Assembly (NCBI GenBank): GCA_026936325.1
Contig: JAPTHN010000038.1
Location: forward strand, 558,001-622,000
DNA length: 64,000 bases
Direction of reading: 5' to 3'
Origin: Platynereis dumerilii
Taxonomy: Eukaryota; Annelida; Polychaeta; Phyllodocida; Nereididae
The first letter of the stretch is position 1, and each line of letters begins with the position of its first letter. Below the pieces are notes generated by a model that made no database searches, was not told the origin of the DNA, and saw nothing but the letters and a program-made list of their open reading frames with translations. Shown in pieces: positions 48,101 through 58,461 of this stretch. Made by a program: the position numbers and the translations under genes.

Positions 48101-51100
48101 AAATTCACAATTTTTGCCTATTTATTCACCTTTATATTTTTAGAATTTAACAAATCACAAAATAGACCTCTTTAATCAACTCTCCAGGTAGATTTACCCT
48201 GAAAAAATGGTATCATATGCCTATTTGTGAGCAGTAGTATAGAAGTTAGTGATTTTTTGTCAAAATTATGGCATTTTCGACGTTAATCCAAGATGGCCGC
48301 CGTACGGATGACATGGGACAATAATTGGCGATGGGAACATAAAAAAATATTTTCTACACATTATGAGGATTCCGAAAACCAAAGTTAAAAAAATATATAT
48401 CTTTCGGGTGCATGGGAACCCCCCGTTCCTACCCAACTAAAATCCCCAGTTGGAAAAGTACTGCTCTTGGTCAAGGAACATAAATATTTTTTGGTTCTCA
48501 ATATGTCCAGTAGCGGATCCACTGGGGAGATTAGGGGGTTTCGGGGGTTCAACCCCCCTTCCCCTTGGCCTGTAGATGTTAATGTAAGAAAAATTAAAAT
48601 CCCAATATTTTTAGTGCATTTCCATTTTTAAACCTGTCTATAATTGAGCCCAAAGCGTCTTGCCATATATCATTGTCGCTAAATATTGTGCCTGAGCCAC
48701 TTTGGTAAATACAGATCTACACAATTTTAAATGTTTTGATTGACAGTATTTCACGCTTGCAATTCAAATTCAAATACAATGTAGTCATTAGACCAACTTA
48801 TTTTATATTTTGAAGATATTATGTAAATCTGCTTACAAATGTCTCATGAAAAATGAGCTTCCTGACATACCTATTTATTCAACTACACTAAGTCTTGAAC
48901 CGGCCTACATCCTTTTTTAAATCTTGATTTTTCCTGAACTATAATTTTTGAAAATAGTTTTTGGGACAAATATGAAAAAATTGAATTGAACAGAAAAGAA
49001 GCATTGGAAGAATAATATTTGCCCAGCAAATGAAACCTGAAAAGAGTGTTTTATAATAGACACTTTGATTTCCTTATATCGATATCAACATAGGCGTACG
49101 GGGCACGTGATTTTGGGGGGGGGGGGCAAGCGACATTTGCCCGAATTTCAAGATCCAAATTTAGTAGCCTACCTTTCAAATGAAATTACATGGAAATCAT
49201 TAATTTTCAATAGTTTTTATTTCATCATCTGCCCGAATTCTTTTTTGCCCGAATCTTGCTGTCTCCCAAACTTTTGTGGGGGGGGGGGGGCGACTGCCCC
49301 TCCCCTCCCCATACGCCTATGTATATGAACCTATTCCAAGAGGTGGATCCATATTTAGGGCGGACTAGGGGGGAACCCGGGCCTCGGGGATTGGATAAGT
49401 TTATTTACACAGCATAATGCACTTACAATTCATACATAAGTTATATAATCAGTAATTATGAATATTTTACAATGTTGGACATAAGCCGGCATTCGCAGGC
49501 CTGCACTGTGGTATAATTTCAGTGAAGTGCTAGTATTCATCACCTTATGAAAAAAGACCTTATCACATTTGTTGAGAATGGCCCTGCCCTAGACCAATCA
49601 GATGCAAGTTAGTTGGTGAGTATGGTAATTAGAAATCAGAAGAGGCTGGTCTTTGAGAGTCAGTGACTGCCCAATTGTCTCCCCTAAGCAAATAGGTTAT
49701 TTTGTTCAGAGATAACTCCTCCCGTGGGAATGTCTCAAAAGTGACTGATTACTGGCCATCCAATCAAAATGTTTTGATTTCAAATTTTCCCATGGATTAT
49801 GAAAATATGTTATTCTTTACAGTCTGGCCTGAGTCTATTTCCCTGAGTACTATTCATCCCTTGTAGTCGCTAATTTATCACTAATTTAAAGTAAATGATG
49901 GGGCCTGAAACCAAGTTTATTCTTTGAAAAAATAAGTTTGTACTCAGCTGATGAGAAACAGCAAAAGCACCAGTAAAATAAATTAAGTAACTGGCAGTGA
50001 TTGTCAGTGGCGTATTTAGGGGGTGGGGGGCATTGGGCCATGGTCCCCTCCTGCATAATAACTGGGGTCTAGTGTATTACACTAAGCATCGTTGGGTCGG
50101 AACTGGCCTAATGTAAGAGGGCTACGATTTCCCCGATTGATACATTCTATTTTGCATACATTTTGTCTAATCAAGTTTACAATGCAGTTTGAAGGATTGA
50201 ATAGTAGGTTGATCTTGCCAAACACCAATGTTACATTCATGTTTGGATACATTTAAGTCTATTTACCATTACATTGTGCAGTCAGACATGCATCTACCAT
50301 TCTGGGACATGTTCTGAAAATTTGTTAGGCACTTGGCAAATAAAACAGCACACTCTTTTGGTTGAGTTTGCATTCCGTGTTGACAATAGGTCCATTCTGA
50401 CTTCACGTATTGTCGTGCTCTCAAAAGTTGACTCAGGTTATAAAAGTCAATAGGAAAGGAGTAGGGTTATATTTTGTTATATTCCTTTATATGCGAAATA
50501 GGTCTTATTGAAGAGAGAAGTCAAGCAGAAGAAAATAGTGACTCTCATATATATATGCAGCTCAAGAAAAAAGAGAAGCGTGTGACCGAAATATGTTGCA
50601 GAAAGAATGTATTTAGGCCTACAAAGGTTAGAAAATTCAAAGACTCAGTTTGGCAAAATATGTGTTGTTTTGTATGAAAACCTAATTCAACAAAAAGTTT
50701 GTGAGAAAGATTGAACTATTTATTATCCTTCCAATGACCATTATTATATAAATAATATATGCGTAAAATTGGCCTCATTGACCAAGAGCCTGATGTCATG
50801 CTGAGGCTGGTATTGCATCATCCTTTTTTTTGGCAGTTAAAGACCTCTGAACACATCTATGGTAAATAATGAAGAAACTACCAATATTGCTTCCCATGGA
50901 TGCAGTCACAAACAATTATTTTAGGCCTGTACAGGTTACTGATGACAACAGTTTATGTTGTTGATATTCAACTGTGAATTGCTTAACTCGATCAAGGATG
51001 ATCCACAAACAACCTCAGCATGACATCATTCTCGCCAGCAATGATGACAAACTTGTAGGATACATTTTTATTGGATTGATAATAAAATTAATGTTGTCTG

Positions 51101-54100
51101 TAAAAACTAAATGTCTTGAAATGCTATGCAGACATAGGCATATTTCGCAGGGGGTCAAGGGGGGGGGGTCGCAGCCCCGCCTGGCATCAGGGCAAATGGC
51201 TCATCAGGGCTAAATCCTGACCAATATCAGGGCAGATCCACTGTCCTGGTCACATTCGGGCCATGTTAAAATTGCAGGGATGCCAAAGGATGGTTAAAAA
51301 AAAAATTAATCTAGACGGCTTGTCCCAGTGGTGGCACTGGGTCCAATAAATGACTTATCTGATTACAGCTCTTTGCAGATTTGCAGTCTAGGATACTGGA
51401 AAAATTAATTTTCTTATTTTCAATTTGCAAACTGGCTTTGCCACGTCATTGACAGTTTTCTGTTGGTCTCCTAATCTACAAAATATACAATTTTGCACTT
51501 CTCTGTGTTGCAGTTTATACCAAATCTTGATTTTGTGTTTCCTTGAATAATGAGTTTAATATCAGGTTACTTGTTGAGCTTGTTATCATGCCAGCTTCGT
51601 GTTACAGCATGGGAAATGGGCCAATCACTAACCCATGAGCCTCAATGCCTTGATGCTCCCAAATGTAATTTGTAATATCTTAAATGGCCAATATATATAT
51701 AATATTGTACCAGTATGAACAAGTTTGAATCTTCTTTCCAGTGTTAACATATGGTGGCAGTGGCACTGGCAATCCTGCCTGTTACATCCCATACATCTTT
51801 CAAGGTGTACAGTACTGGGGTTGCATTACTGGGGATGGCAGAGGGACTCCTTGGTGTGGACTAAAGGCAAATTACGACACCACTGACGCTTGGGGCTACT
51901 GCAGTCTCGTGACAAAGACAGGTCAGTACAATGATTAGTCCTGCTAATTATTATAGACTCTTGATCAAAATGCTGGAAATTTTTGATTTTCAAAGTATCA
52001 GGACTTAAATATTTGACAATTGGTCGTTGAATAGTTATGTGGAATGGCAAAGATTTGTCAGACACTAGATTTATATATTTAAAGGCTTTATTTAAAACCT
52101 TTCTTTGGGAGGCCCACATAAATTGATAATTTTCACTGAAAAGTCATCCAAAATTGTATCGCGGCAGAAAATGTAGACAGTTTTTATCAGACACACAATT
52201 TTAACATATGTGTCAAAAATGTCAACTTGATCTTGATGTGTACAACCAAAAGTCATCGCAATATCATATCGAATGTGACGCACTTTGAACTCAGCCTTCA
52301 CTTGTCTAGATATAGATTCTGCCAAATCAATTTTTTCTGTTCCTTTTTGCAAAATTAGGCCATTTCATTGAAAATACCTTGCACCAGGTTCAGTGCTGAA
52401 CTTGTACCTACATGTATTAAAATCTTATGTTTCAGGAACACATTTTTGCATTTCTATACATTCAATGGCCAATTTTAGAATAGTCCTGACTCTCTGTAAA
52501 TCCCAATTATTACAATACTTTGATCAGTACTGTGAAATAATAATACATATCCGGAATACTATTACAAAGTTTATTTTTAAATCAGTGAAATTATTTACTG
52601 AAATATGAGAGATTTATTGAAAAAACAAACGTGTGTTCTGCAGAAAAACATACAAGAATAGAGCTTGAACACATGAAAAACACAATGGTCTTTAAATAAA
52701 CAAATATTGCATTTATCATTGTGTAATATGAAAATACTATCATTGCACTGATGAAGTTCATATTCAACCAGGGCTGCACCCTCGTACTTAGTCGTATTGA
52801 TATGAATTTCTTTGTGCAAATACATTTTTACAATGCACTCATATCATGGCTTGGGCCTATTTCATAATCTTCCTCTGCCATATATATTCTATATCTTTAT
52901 ACATTGTCAGTGGATGAGTCATATCAAGGAAACCTATGAAATACCAGCATGTATTATGACTTTAATGACGTTATCAAAAAGATGCGATATAAAATATTGT
53001 CATTGTCCTTGTGAAAATTGTACCATAACAAAGAATATGCTTCATTAGAGAAATGAAGCTACCTCTTGCAGAGACGTTTTTTTTTGGGGGGGGGGGGACT
53101 TCCATTCGTGGGTGAATGAGGCTTTCTGCCCAGTTTTTTCAGATCTTTGTCCAAATTCGATTTTAATTTAAATATTTTTAGGGGGCAGCTGCCCCCTGCA
53201 CCTTGTCTCTCTGCATGAGCCTATGACTTCTTGTTAAACAATGCATAAAACCAAAATAAAAAGGACTGTGTCAAGAATTGTTCCGGTCGTGTCGGACTGT
53301 CTCTCAAACAATGTTTGGATTAGTGTCATTATGTGGATTTTCTTTCTTTGGTAATATCAAATGTTCATATGAATCGTGACTTTATGATGGATGGGTCCAA
53401 TGACAAAATCCAAACAAGAAAAGTAGAACGAGACGCTGGAAATAGGTGCAAGCATGAGGAAGCGACGCCTGGGTTTACTTTGGCTTTTTTTTTTACAATA
53501 ACTTGAGGAGAACTGCTTATTCATTCTCGCTTAGATATAAACCTTTGACACCATTTAGCTTCTGGATCAGTTTTTTTTAGATAGGCAGAATGTTTGCTCA
53601 GCAAAGTTGAGAAAGGAGAGCTGAATCTTCCATTTACATTTTGATTTTTTGTCAAAACTCTGTATTATTTTTAAAAAATTTGATTGAAAGATTGAGTGTA
53701 AATTAAAAATCAACATTCCATTTCAAGATGAACTTGTTTGCACAGGGACGGACGCAGGGGGGGGTGGGGGATGCATCCCCCCCCCACCAGACCAAAATTT
53801 ATATATTTTTACATGTTGACTTTATCCGTGCGCAGTCGCGTTTCACGTTACGTTGCGAGTTACATGTATGTGTTCCGCGACGCGATAGCCTGATAGATCC
53901 CCAACCGGAATTTTCTGGATCCCCGTCTGTACAGTGTGCAAAAATGAACATTTGAAAGCCAGAAATGTGAACTCACCTCCCCACTGAATAGTTTCCTCAT
54001 GTATTTCATAAGATGTACTCATATTTTTGGTCGCAGTCCTGGAATTTCCTGTTATGCAATCCTTTTTTCATCTAATTCAAATTACATTCTTGACAGCAAG

Positions 54101-54709
54101 CTATTAAATTTTTGAGAACATTTACAGAATTGTTGATTGGTTTTATCAAGTAAACAGTGATATAGGCCCACCATTTAAAGTGTTATAACATGAAAAAATT
54201 ATTATACAAGTATTCCTGTTAGACGATTAATTACATGCGTTGATCAGATCAGGATAACCTGTGTTAAGCTCAACTTCAGCATTCATAAAACCCGATACAG
54301 GTGGGACTTTCGTCACACACATTGAACAAAGTCAACTTTACCTCACCCTTGCCTTTATATGAAGAAAACGCATGAATATTATAGCTACAATTGAAAAGAA
54401 GCATGCTTTAAATATATTCTCAAGTCCCTTTTTGAATAGTAATGCATTCTTGATTATTCAAAAATCAACATCTTTTGACAATATACTTGGTTGAAAATCC
54501 TGTAAAGTCACGTGGTCATACCATTTTTCTTTTCAGTTTGGACATTTGGTGGCAATGACGGCGGCAACCCTTGTATTTTTCCGTACAAATATAAAAATCG
54601 GATTTACTACAACTGCGTCTGGCAAGATACCGTAGATGCCTGGTGTGCAACCACATCCGATTACGATGCAGATGGAAAATGGGCTTTTTGCTACAACTAC
54701 GGCGAATAA
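35845..54709 (+). CDS. Secreted protein of six tandem fibronectin type II domains (6 coding exons, 382 aa)
   Basis: Exons 35845-36109, 36974-37147, 40243-40419, 41850-42029, 51742-51921 and 54537-54709 join in one frame of 1149 bases including the stop. Residues 1-19 are a signal peptide (MSLAWAVLGVLLVISSASA|Q). Then one FN2 domain per exon follows, each with the four cysteines in C-x-F/I-P-F/Y, Y/F-x-C, WC and W-x-x-C order. All introns are phase 1, the classic symmetric-module layout. FN2 domains bind gelatin/collagen and, in seminal-plasma binder proteins, choline lipids; here the ligand is unknown. No other domain or membrane segment is seen. ATG follows directly on a TCTTTTCAG acceptor, so an upstream 5' UTR exon is likely. 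The domain-only build recalls vertebrate epididymal sperm-binding proteins, but orthology cannot be claimed. Confidence 0.93.
36155..36524. mobile_element. Foldback MITE in FN2 intron 1
   Basis: Arms AAGGGGGTTACCGTTA ... GTTGTATTAACGCTTAACAC ... GTTACTTGGAAAATAA (left) and the complement at 36385-36524 give an imperfect palindrome of about 370 bp with a loop of about 35 bp. It is non-coding. Confidence 0.75.
36974..37147 (+). CDS. FN2 gene exon 2: FN2 domain 2
   Basis: Acceptor TTTTGTGTTGCAG, donor AATG|GTAAGT, phase 1-1, 58 codons. The four cysteines are kept (101, 115, 125, 140). The conserved Trp two residues before the last Cys (WGxC) is Arg here (residue 137, QQRGEC), which removes a core aromatic of the fold. 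Confidence 0.93.
37782..38471 (+). mobile_element. Tc1/mariner-like MITE, ~690 bp, in FN2 intron 2
   Basis: TA|CAGATCTCATATAAGTGTGC left; the reverse complement of the right end is CAGATCTAATATGAGTGTGC, with TA at 38472-38473. The first ~16 bp are duplicated just upstream (37766-37781), so the true start may be 37766. It matches 28308-28991. Confidence 0.83.
38717..39110. repeat. Short tandem motifs in FN2 intron 2
   Basis: GGTGGATATTAT is repeated at 38717-38750. A ~19-bp motif TTTGCCCAAAGACCCTATA occurs about four times at 39037-39108, and TTTTGCCCAAAGG stands alone near 38957. Repeated subterminal-like motifs suggest a decayed element; no ends were found. Confidence 0.5.
40243..40419 (+). 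CDS. FN2 gene exon 3: FN2 domain 3
   Basis: Acceptor TATTTTCATGCAG, donor AAAA|GTAAGTG, phase 1-1, 59 codons. Motifs: GNAGGKACAFPFFYQGA, FDCVTT, RWCATTQNYDADKEWGVC. Confidence 0.93.
40947..41299 (+). mobile_element. Tc1/mariner-like MITE, 353 bp, in FN2 intron 3
   Basis: TA|CAGCCTGTAAACTTGATATG and the exact inverted end CATATCAAGTTTACAGGCTG|TA: 24-bp perfect TIRs with TA duplication. It is the cleanest copy of the family also seen at 23000-24560 and 33875-34326. Confidence 0.9.
41369..41802. mobile_element. 434-bp TIR element next to FN2 exon 4
   Basis: CAGTTCAACAAAAATAAG left, with the inverted CTTATTTTTTGTTGAACTG right; the TIRs continue to TCTCAAAGA. Inside, GACAGGAGGAGACACCAATG matches the body of the SINE at 28567-28777. 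No target duplication is evident. Confidence 0.75.
41850..42029 (+). CDS. FN2 gene exon 4: FN2 domain 4
   Basis: Acceptor TTTTATTTTCAG, donor AATG|GTAAGT, phase 1-1, 60 codons. Motifs: GNAGGQSCVFPFIYKGV, YTGC, LWCATTDNYDRDGRWGRC. A MITE ends at 41802, only 47 bp upstream of the acceptor, so the branch point may lie in or beside transposon sequence. Confidence 0.93.
42136..42540. mobile_element. Outer hAT-like MITE of a nested pair (FN2 intron 4)
   Basis: CAGTGGCGAATCCGGAC left and GGTCCGCCACTG right. It is interrupted by the element at 42207-42426. No duplication remains around the outer ends. Confidence 0.72.
42207..42426. mobile_element. Inner hAT-like MITE with 8-bp target duplication
   Basis: CAGTGGTGTCCCTATGGGGG left and CCCCCTAGTTACGCCACTG right. 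CCATCGCA (42199-42206) and CCATCGCT (42427-42434) flank it with 7 of 8 matching, which supports the hAT assignment for the whole CAGTGGCG group. An (AT)n run sits in the middle. Confidence 0.83.
42760..43468 (+). repeat. Left inverted-repeat arm of the 5.7-kb element
   Basis: Matches 47723-48431 in complement from end to end with few differences. Unit 2 continues past the arm to about 43730 without a partner on the right. Confidence 0.85.
44200..47465. other. GC-rich, T-poor core of unknown origin
   Basis: Base composition differs sharply from both sides. There is a pyrimidine-leaning stretch at about 44540-45100, then about 2.2 kb that is rich in A, G and C but poor in T on the plus strand. 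Overlapping open frames of 60-256 residues exist on both strands (largest 46695-47465 minus, hydrophobic Leu/Pro/Ser/Trp-rich). They look like by-products of low T content rather than genes: no known domain, no shared frame, no coding periodicity that I can see. Confidence 0.6.
47723..48431 (-). repeat. Right inverted-repeat arm of the 5.7-kb element
   Basis: Inverted copy of 42760-43468. Arm identity looks high enough for a fairly recent insertion or for gene conversion between the arms. Confidence 0.85.
49089..49321 (-). mobile_element. CATAGGCG MITE, copy 2 (inverted relative to 27592)
   Basis: CATAGGCGTACGGGG left and CCCCATACGCCTATG right, with long G-runs inside both ends. The interior is the complement of 27592-27814. 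GATATCAA / TATATGAA at the flanks match at 6 of 8, weak support for an 8-bp duplication. Confidence 0.75.
50005..50060 (+). mobile_element. hAT-like MITE left-end fragment
   Basis: CAGTGGCGTATTTAGGGGG, then a G-rich stretch; the right end is not found. A similar partial start, CAGTAGCGGATCC, lies at about 48510. Confidence 0.4.
51186..51262 (+). repeat. Dispersed repeat, copy 1
   Basis: ATCAGGGCAAATGG, AATCCTGACCAATATCAGGG and CAGATCCACTGTCCTGGTCA match 60489-60542 in the same orientation. Confidence 0.6.
51742..51921 (+). CDS. FN2 gene exon 5: FN2 domain 5 (divergent)
   Basis: Acceptor CTTCTTTCCAG, donor ACAG|GTCAGT, phase 1-1, 60 codons. The cysteines are kept (NPACYIPYIFQ, YWGC, PWCGLKANYD, WGYC), but the usual PFxY and CATT motifs are changed to IPYI and CGLK. 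This is the most divergent of the six domains. Confidence 0.92.
53070..53212. mobile_element. Possible G/C-run MITE
   Basis: TGCAGAGACG with a G-run left, GGGGGCAGCTGCCCCC palindrome, and the inverted GTCTCTCTGCA right. Confidence 0.4.
53745..53932. mobile_element. Possible hAT-like MITE
   Basis: CAGGGACGGACGCAGGGGGG left; inverted GGATCCCCGTCTGTA right, with GGGGATGCATCCCC palindrome near the left end. Confidence 0.4.
54537..54709 (+). CDS. FN2 gene exon 6: FN2 domain 6 and stop
   Basis: Acceptor TTTTTCTTTTCAG. Motifs: GNDGGNPCIFPYKYKN, YYNC, AWCATTSDYDADGKWAFC, ending NYGE and TAA at 54707-54709. The last domain closes the protein four residues after its final Cys-Tyr, so there is no C-terminal tail. 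Confidence 0.93.
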
Positions 54710-55279
54710 CTTGTTTTAATTCCTTACATTATTTGATATTTATTTTCATGTTATTTGGTTAAGAAAGTTTCTACCATTGGTCAGACCAATGAAACTAATT
54801 TATTTTAGACCCTATAAACAGCCCAGAAGATGCATTGATTTATATATTTTCATCTTTATAATTGTTGTAACTGTTGTTGCATTACTTTTCTCCTAATACT
54901 AATAACTAAGCAGGCTTGCAGTTTGAGCCCACCCACCATGCACTTGTGGATTACAATTCCAATCCTGGCCCGATGTTCTATCAGCACTGCATTGTGTTTA
55001 TTAAAGTGTCCCAAAAAGTATTTTTTCCAAAACACAATTTTCCACAATATTTTCATACCAGGTATTAATAATTATTGTATTATATTAATACTAACACATG
55101 CGCGTTTTCCTCCATGGAAGGTAGGCAAAGTGGCAGTTTTCTTGAGTTGATGGCGTGCATTTCTGTGAAGAAAGGGTAAAGTGACGTGATGTAAAAAATA
55201 ATATCAATTTGCTTTTACTCATAGTATTCATACCTATCATGCTGTTTTTAACTGGATAATGTTGAAGTGTCTAATGACA

Positions 55280-55285
55280 AATAAA
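55280..55285 (+). terminator. Candidate poly(A) signal for the FN2 gene
   Basis: AATAAA 571 bp after the stop codon; another AATAAA is at 55723-55728. Which is used cannot be told from sequence. Confidence 0.4.
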
Positions 55286-55728
55286 ATGTTTGCGGAACAT
55301 CTTGTGTTGTTTATGAGATACATGTACAATGTACATCTTCTGTTTCAAACCACCATTTTCAACCCTGGAGGACATGATGTGTCTCCTACTTTTTCTGCTT
55401 GAGTTAAGTAAAGTACAAAATATATGGTCAAAATGGAGAGGCAAATTTACACTAATTATTGTGATCACCAAACTTTAACCGCCAAAATCGGAGAATAATG
55501 CAATTTTTGAAAGAAACAGCTTTTACGTCCATTAGAATAGATTTTGAACCGAATTTGGTCTACCTATAGATGTAATTTTGAGTGATTGAGCTGTATATCA
55601 GTAACGTCAATGATATACATATATCTATTAGTCAATGAAGAGTGAGCAATATAATATTGCATAACTCGTCCCCATACCTGGTGTTTACAGTTTTTTACTT
55701 TACAAAATTTATTACTAAGACAAATAAA

Positions 55729-57390
55729 GTGACTAAATGAATTGTGTTTTTAATGCATACTTTTTTATATTATCTTGATTATATGTAACAACCACACAGA
55801 AAATCGTTTTGACTAGATCGCTTAAAAAGTCATTGGTCATAATAAGGGCAGATTTCACGAAAAGTGCTCTCAGAGGGTACTTTAAACTTTCCAACCCTTT
55901 TGTTATCTCTCTGTTGCTTCCTGAAGCAATTTTAAAAACGTATAACTAAGTACATCTGTTAGTTAATGAATAAATATCATTAAAGTAATACTCAAATTTG
56001 TAGCTTTATGCTCTTAAAAAAATATTTTTTATCCCTCATGTAGACAATTTTGGATGACCAAACTTACTGGTGATCAGATGTGCTTACTTTGGCACTCAGT
56101 GGAAACTGCTAAAACAAATTCAGGAAAATATGATGATGTGTGATTTTATAAAACACATTCGAAAATTATTTTGGAACCATTTTTAATTGTGTTGGTCATG
56201 ATAAGACTGGAAAAAAAAGACAAATAAAAAAAGACTGTTAATGTAACTCACAGGACACTGAGGTTACATCAGCAATATTTACATAGGAATTTTTCTCTGT
56301 TCTTGCTACTTATGCAAATTTCAAACATGAAATTCTAAAATTTTGTTGAAAAATCTGTCTTTCATATAATAAATTTGCCTATATACATCACCGAAAACAT
56401 AAACAGCAGTGTGCAGTAGCTGTTTTTTTTATCGCTGGATAACTGCAATTTCGCATCTGTCCATTTCATAGTGTTATATTGGCAAAATTTGTCTAAAAAT
56501 TATTTCAACGAACACATGATTAGATCTCAAATTTTTTCTGAACTGAAAGCCAGGTCTCCAAGGAGCAAGCCAGGGGTGGTACCCTGCTGGTGTTTTCATT
56601 AATATTGCAGTAGTATCAGCATAAAAAATTCCGTCCTCCATCATTTAACATTGTTACATTAGCACAAGGCCATATTTTTGATTACTCTATCTACCAATCC
56701 TACAGCAAACAGTGTTTACCCATGATTTTATTTAATGGATTGACACAGTAAAAGATATAGATTTCAGTTTTCTTTTTTTTTTCTGCCAGCTCTCTCTAGA
56801 AAAAATCACCCTGAGAAAATCTGAGAAGCTACGAATCTATTATGTCTGGCCTTATCCATCTTTGTGCTAATGTAACTTGTGGTAAGTCATTTTGCTGCTT
56901 TCCGTGATATCTGCCCCAGTCAATTTTTTTTTAAAAGTTAACCAATTTCCGAACTTATTTAGTTAAGTTTTGCTGACGTTTGTCAATGAAAGGAGGAGCC
57001 ACATGTTCCATGTTGCCTTTGTATGAGGATTGTTCCCCCAGTGACTCCAAAAAGTATGTCAGGACCAGCAATTGAAGACATTTTGCTCCAGAAACTTTAA
57101 CTACATCCTTGGATATCAGAGAGAAGACAATTAAATTGAATGGGGTGAGCAAGTTTGTGTTTTACCTCCTTCAGCATCAGTGTGGGCTATTTAGAAGGAT
57201 CAAACAAAATTGAACGTTTTTCTTAACTGATATTATGAACATGGTTGTCCATCAGGTTGTGCAAAAATTAGCAGTCATTAACATACTGGCCAAGATTTAT
57301 ATGGCCATTGAATATGGATTAGCGTCTCTTGTTGCCAACTGGCGCTTTCTGATTTCGAAATCCCTGCACAGAAATGCATAGATCTCAGTA
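55729..57390. other. No supported feature
   Basis: AT-rich sequence without recognisable exons, TIRs or tandem repeats. Short open frames only. Confidence 0.5.
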
Positions 57391-57800
57391 GGGGAGAGCG
57401 GGGCACAGTGAGACGGCAGGCACAGTGACAAAAAGCCTCAAGCATCTACCTGGTACTGTTTACAGATCAACCTTCTTTTGTATTGTACAAAAAGTAAGTA
57501 GGTGAGGTTCTGTCCTATATCCTGAATGCCTACACAGCATATCATGAGTGGAATTTCAATATTTTGGTTTTTAGGCAGTAAAAGTAAATAATTTTGCTAA
57601 ACGATTTTTTGCTATAATTCCAAAGAAAAATGGTATAATGCAAATCAATTGCCAGGGATTCAAACCTTGATTATTTGTCTTAGTTAGGTAAGATGATGAA
57701 CCACAATACGGGCATCCGGTCTGCAGGATTCAAAAATTTTATAAAGAGAGCTGCTTGGGGCACAGTGAGACAGTTTGAGGTGTGGCACAGTGAGACATCA
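57391..57800. mobile_element. GGGGAGA-type element with CACAGTGAGAC motif, left end
   Basis: TA|GGGGAGAGCGGGGCACAGTG, then further CACAGTGA(GACA) copies at about 57419, 57759 and 57785. The right terminus in inverted form was not found, so the end given is only the last motif copy. Confidence 0.5.
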
Positions 57801-58461
57801 CAAAATACACTCGAAATGACTTGAATGTAATGCATAGCTCACAATTCACTATTAAAAACAAAATGCCTGATATTTCAGTAAGTCATATCCAAAAAGAAGC
57901 ATCAGAAAGAATTTCGATTAGTATGTAACAGGTGCGGCAGGTTAAATAAGTCGTGCATGTCTCCTGTGCGATGAAGTTTCGAAACATGCTCAAAAAAGGA
58001 CCCAAAAAATCACCTAGCCAGATATGAAACTGTTTGGTCAAGGTGTCAGGAACAGGAGGAGACAAGTATTTTTGTCAAGAGTAAGGTATGTTTTTAATTA
58101 TCAGCCAAAAACTTACTGCCACAAAAAAATGACTTGACTATAACTGTTATCAGTCATGAAAAAGCAATTTTGACTATGCACTTCTTTACTTTGATTAGTC
58201 ATTTTGATAAAGCGTTGTATTTACCGTTCTAGTCAAAAAGATTTTCAGTGCATGGAAATGTGCTGCAGTCATTTTCTGTAACTGTCAAGTTGGAAATACT
58301 TTCCACTAGGGTTTGACAGCGACAAAATCTGTCTGGTCTGCCCTCTAGTGTCTGTGGAAATTTCAGTTATCTTGATATGGAGAACTTATTACAGCAGTGT
58401 GATATAGAATTACAGTAGTGGCATCTTGCTGTAATTGTGAAGATTACAGTAGCTCGCTTTA

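Larger units (their letters stand above)
42760..48431. mobile_element. 5.7-kb element with ~0.7-kb terminal inverted repeats and GC-rich core
   Basis: The left arm 42760-43468 and right arm 47723-48431 are inverted copies at high identity (TAGGAA-GGGGGGTTCCCATG, CGTACGGCGGCCATCTTGGA, GACAAAAAATCACTAACTTC). Each arm holds two diverged units of about 382 bp (GCATATGATACCA...TTTTTCAGGGTAAA at 42970 and 43352). The core 44200-47465 is GC-rich. It is T-poor on the plus strand from about 45180 and has no long frame on either strand. No target duplication was identified. The family is unknown: it could be a DNA transposon gutted and refilled by unrelated DNA. It fills most of FN2 intron 4. Confidence 0.75.

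Noticed and set aside
42760-48431. Considered as a Polinton or other large self-replicating element because of the long inverted repeats
   Set aside because: No polymerase, integrase, packaging or capsid-like coding sequence is visible and the length is too short; only the inverted repeats are reminiscent.
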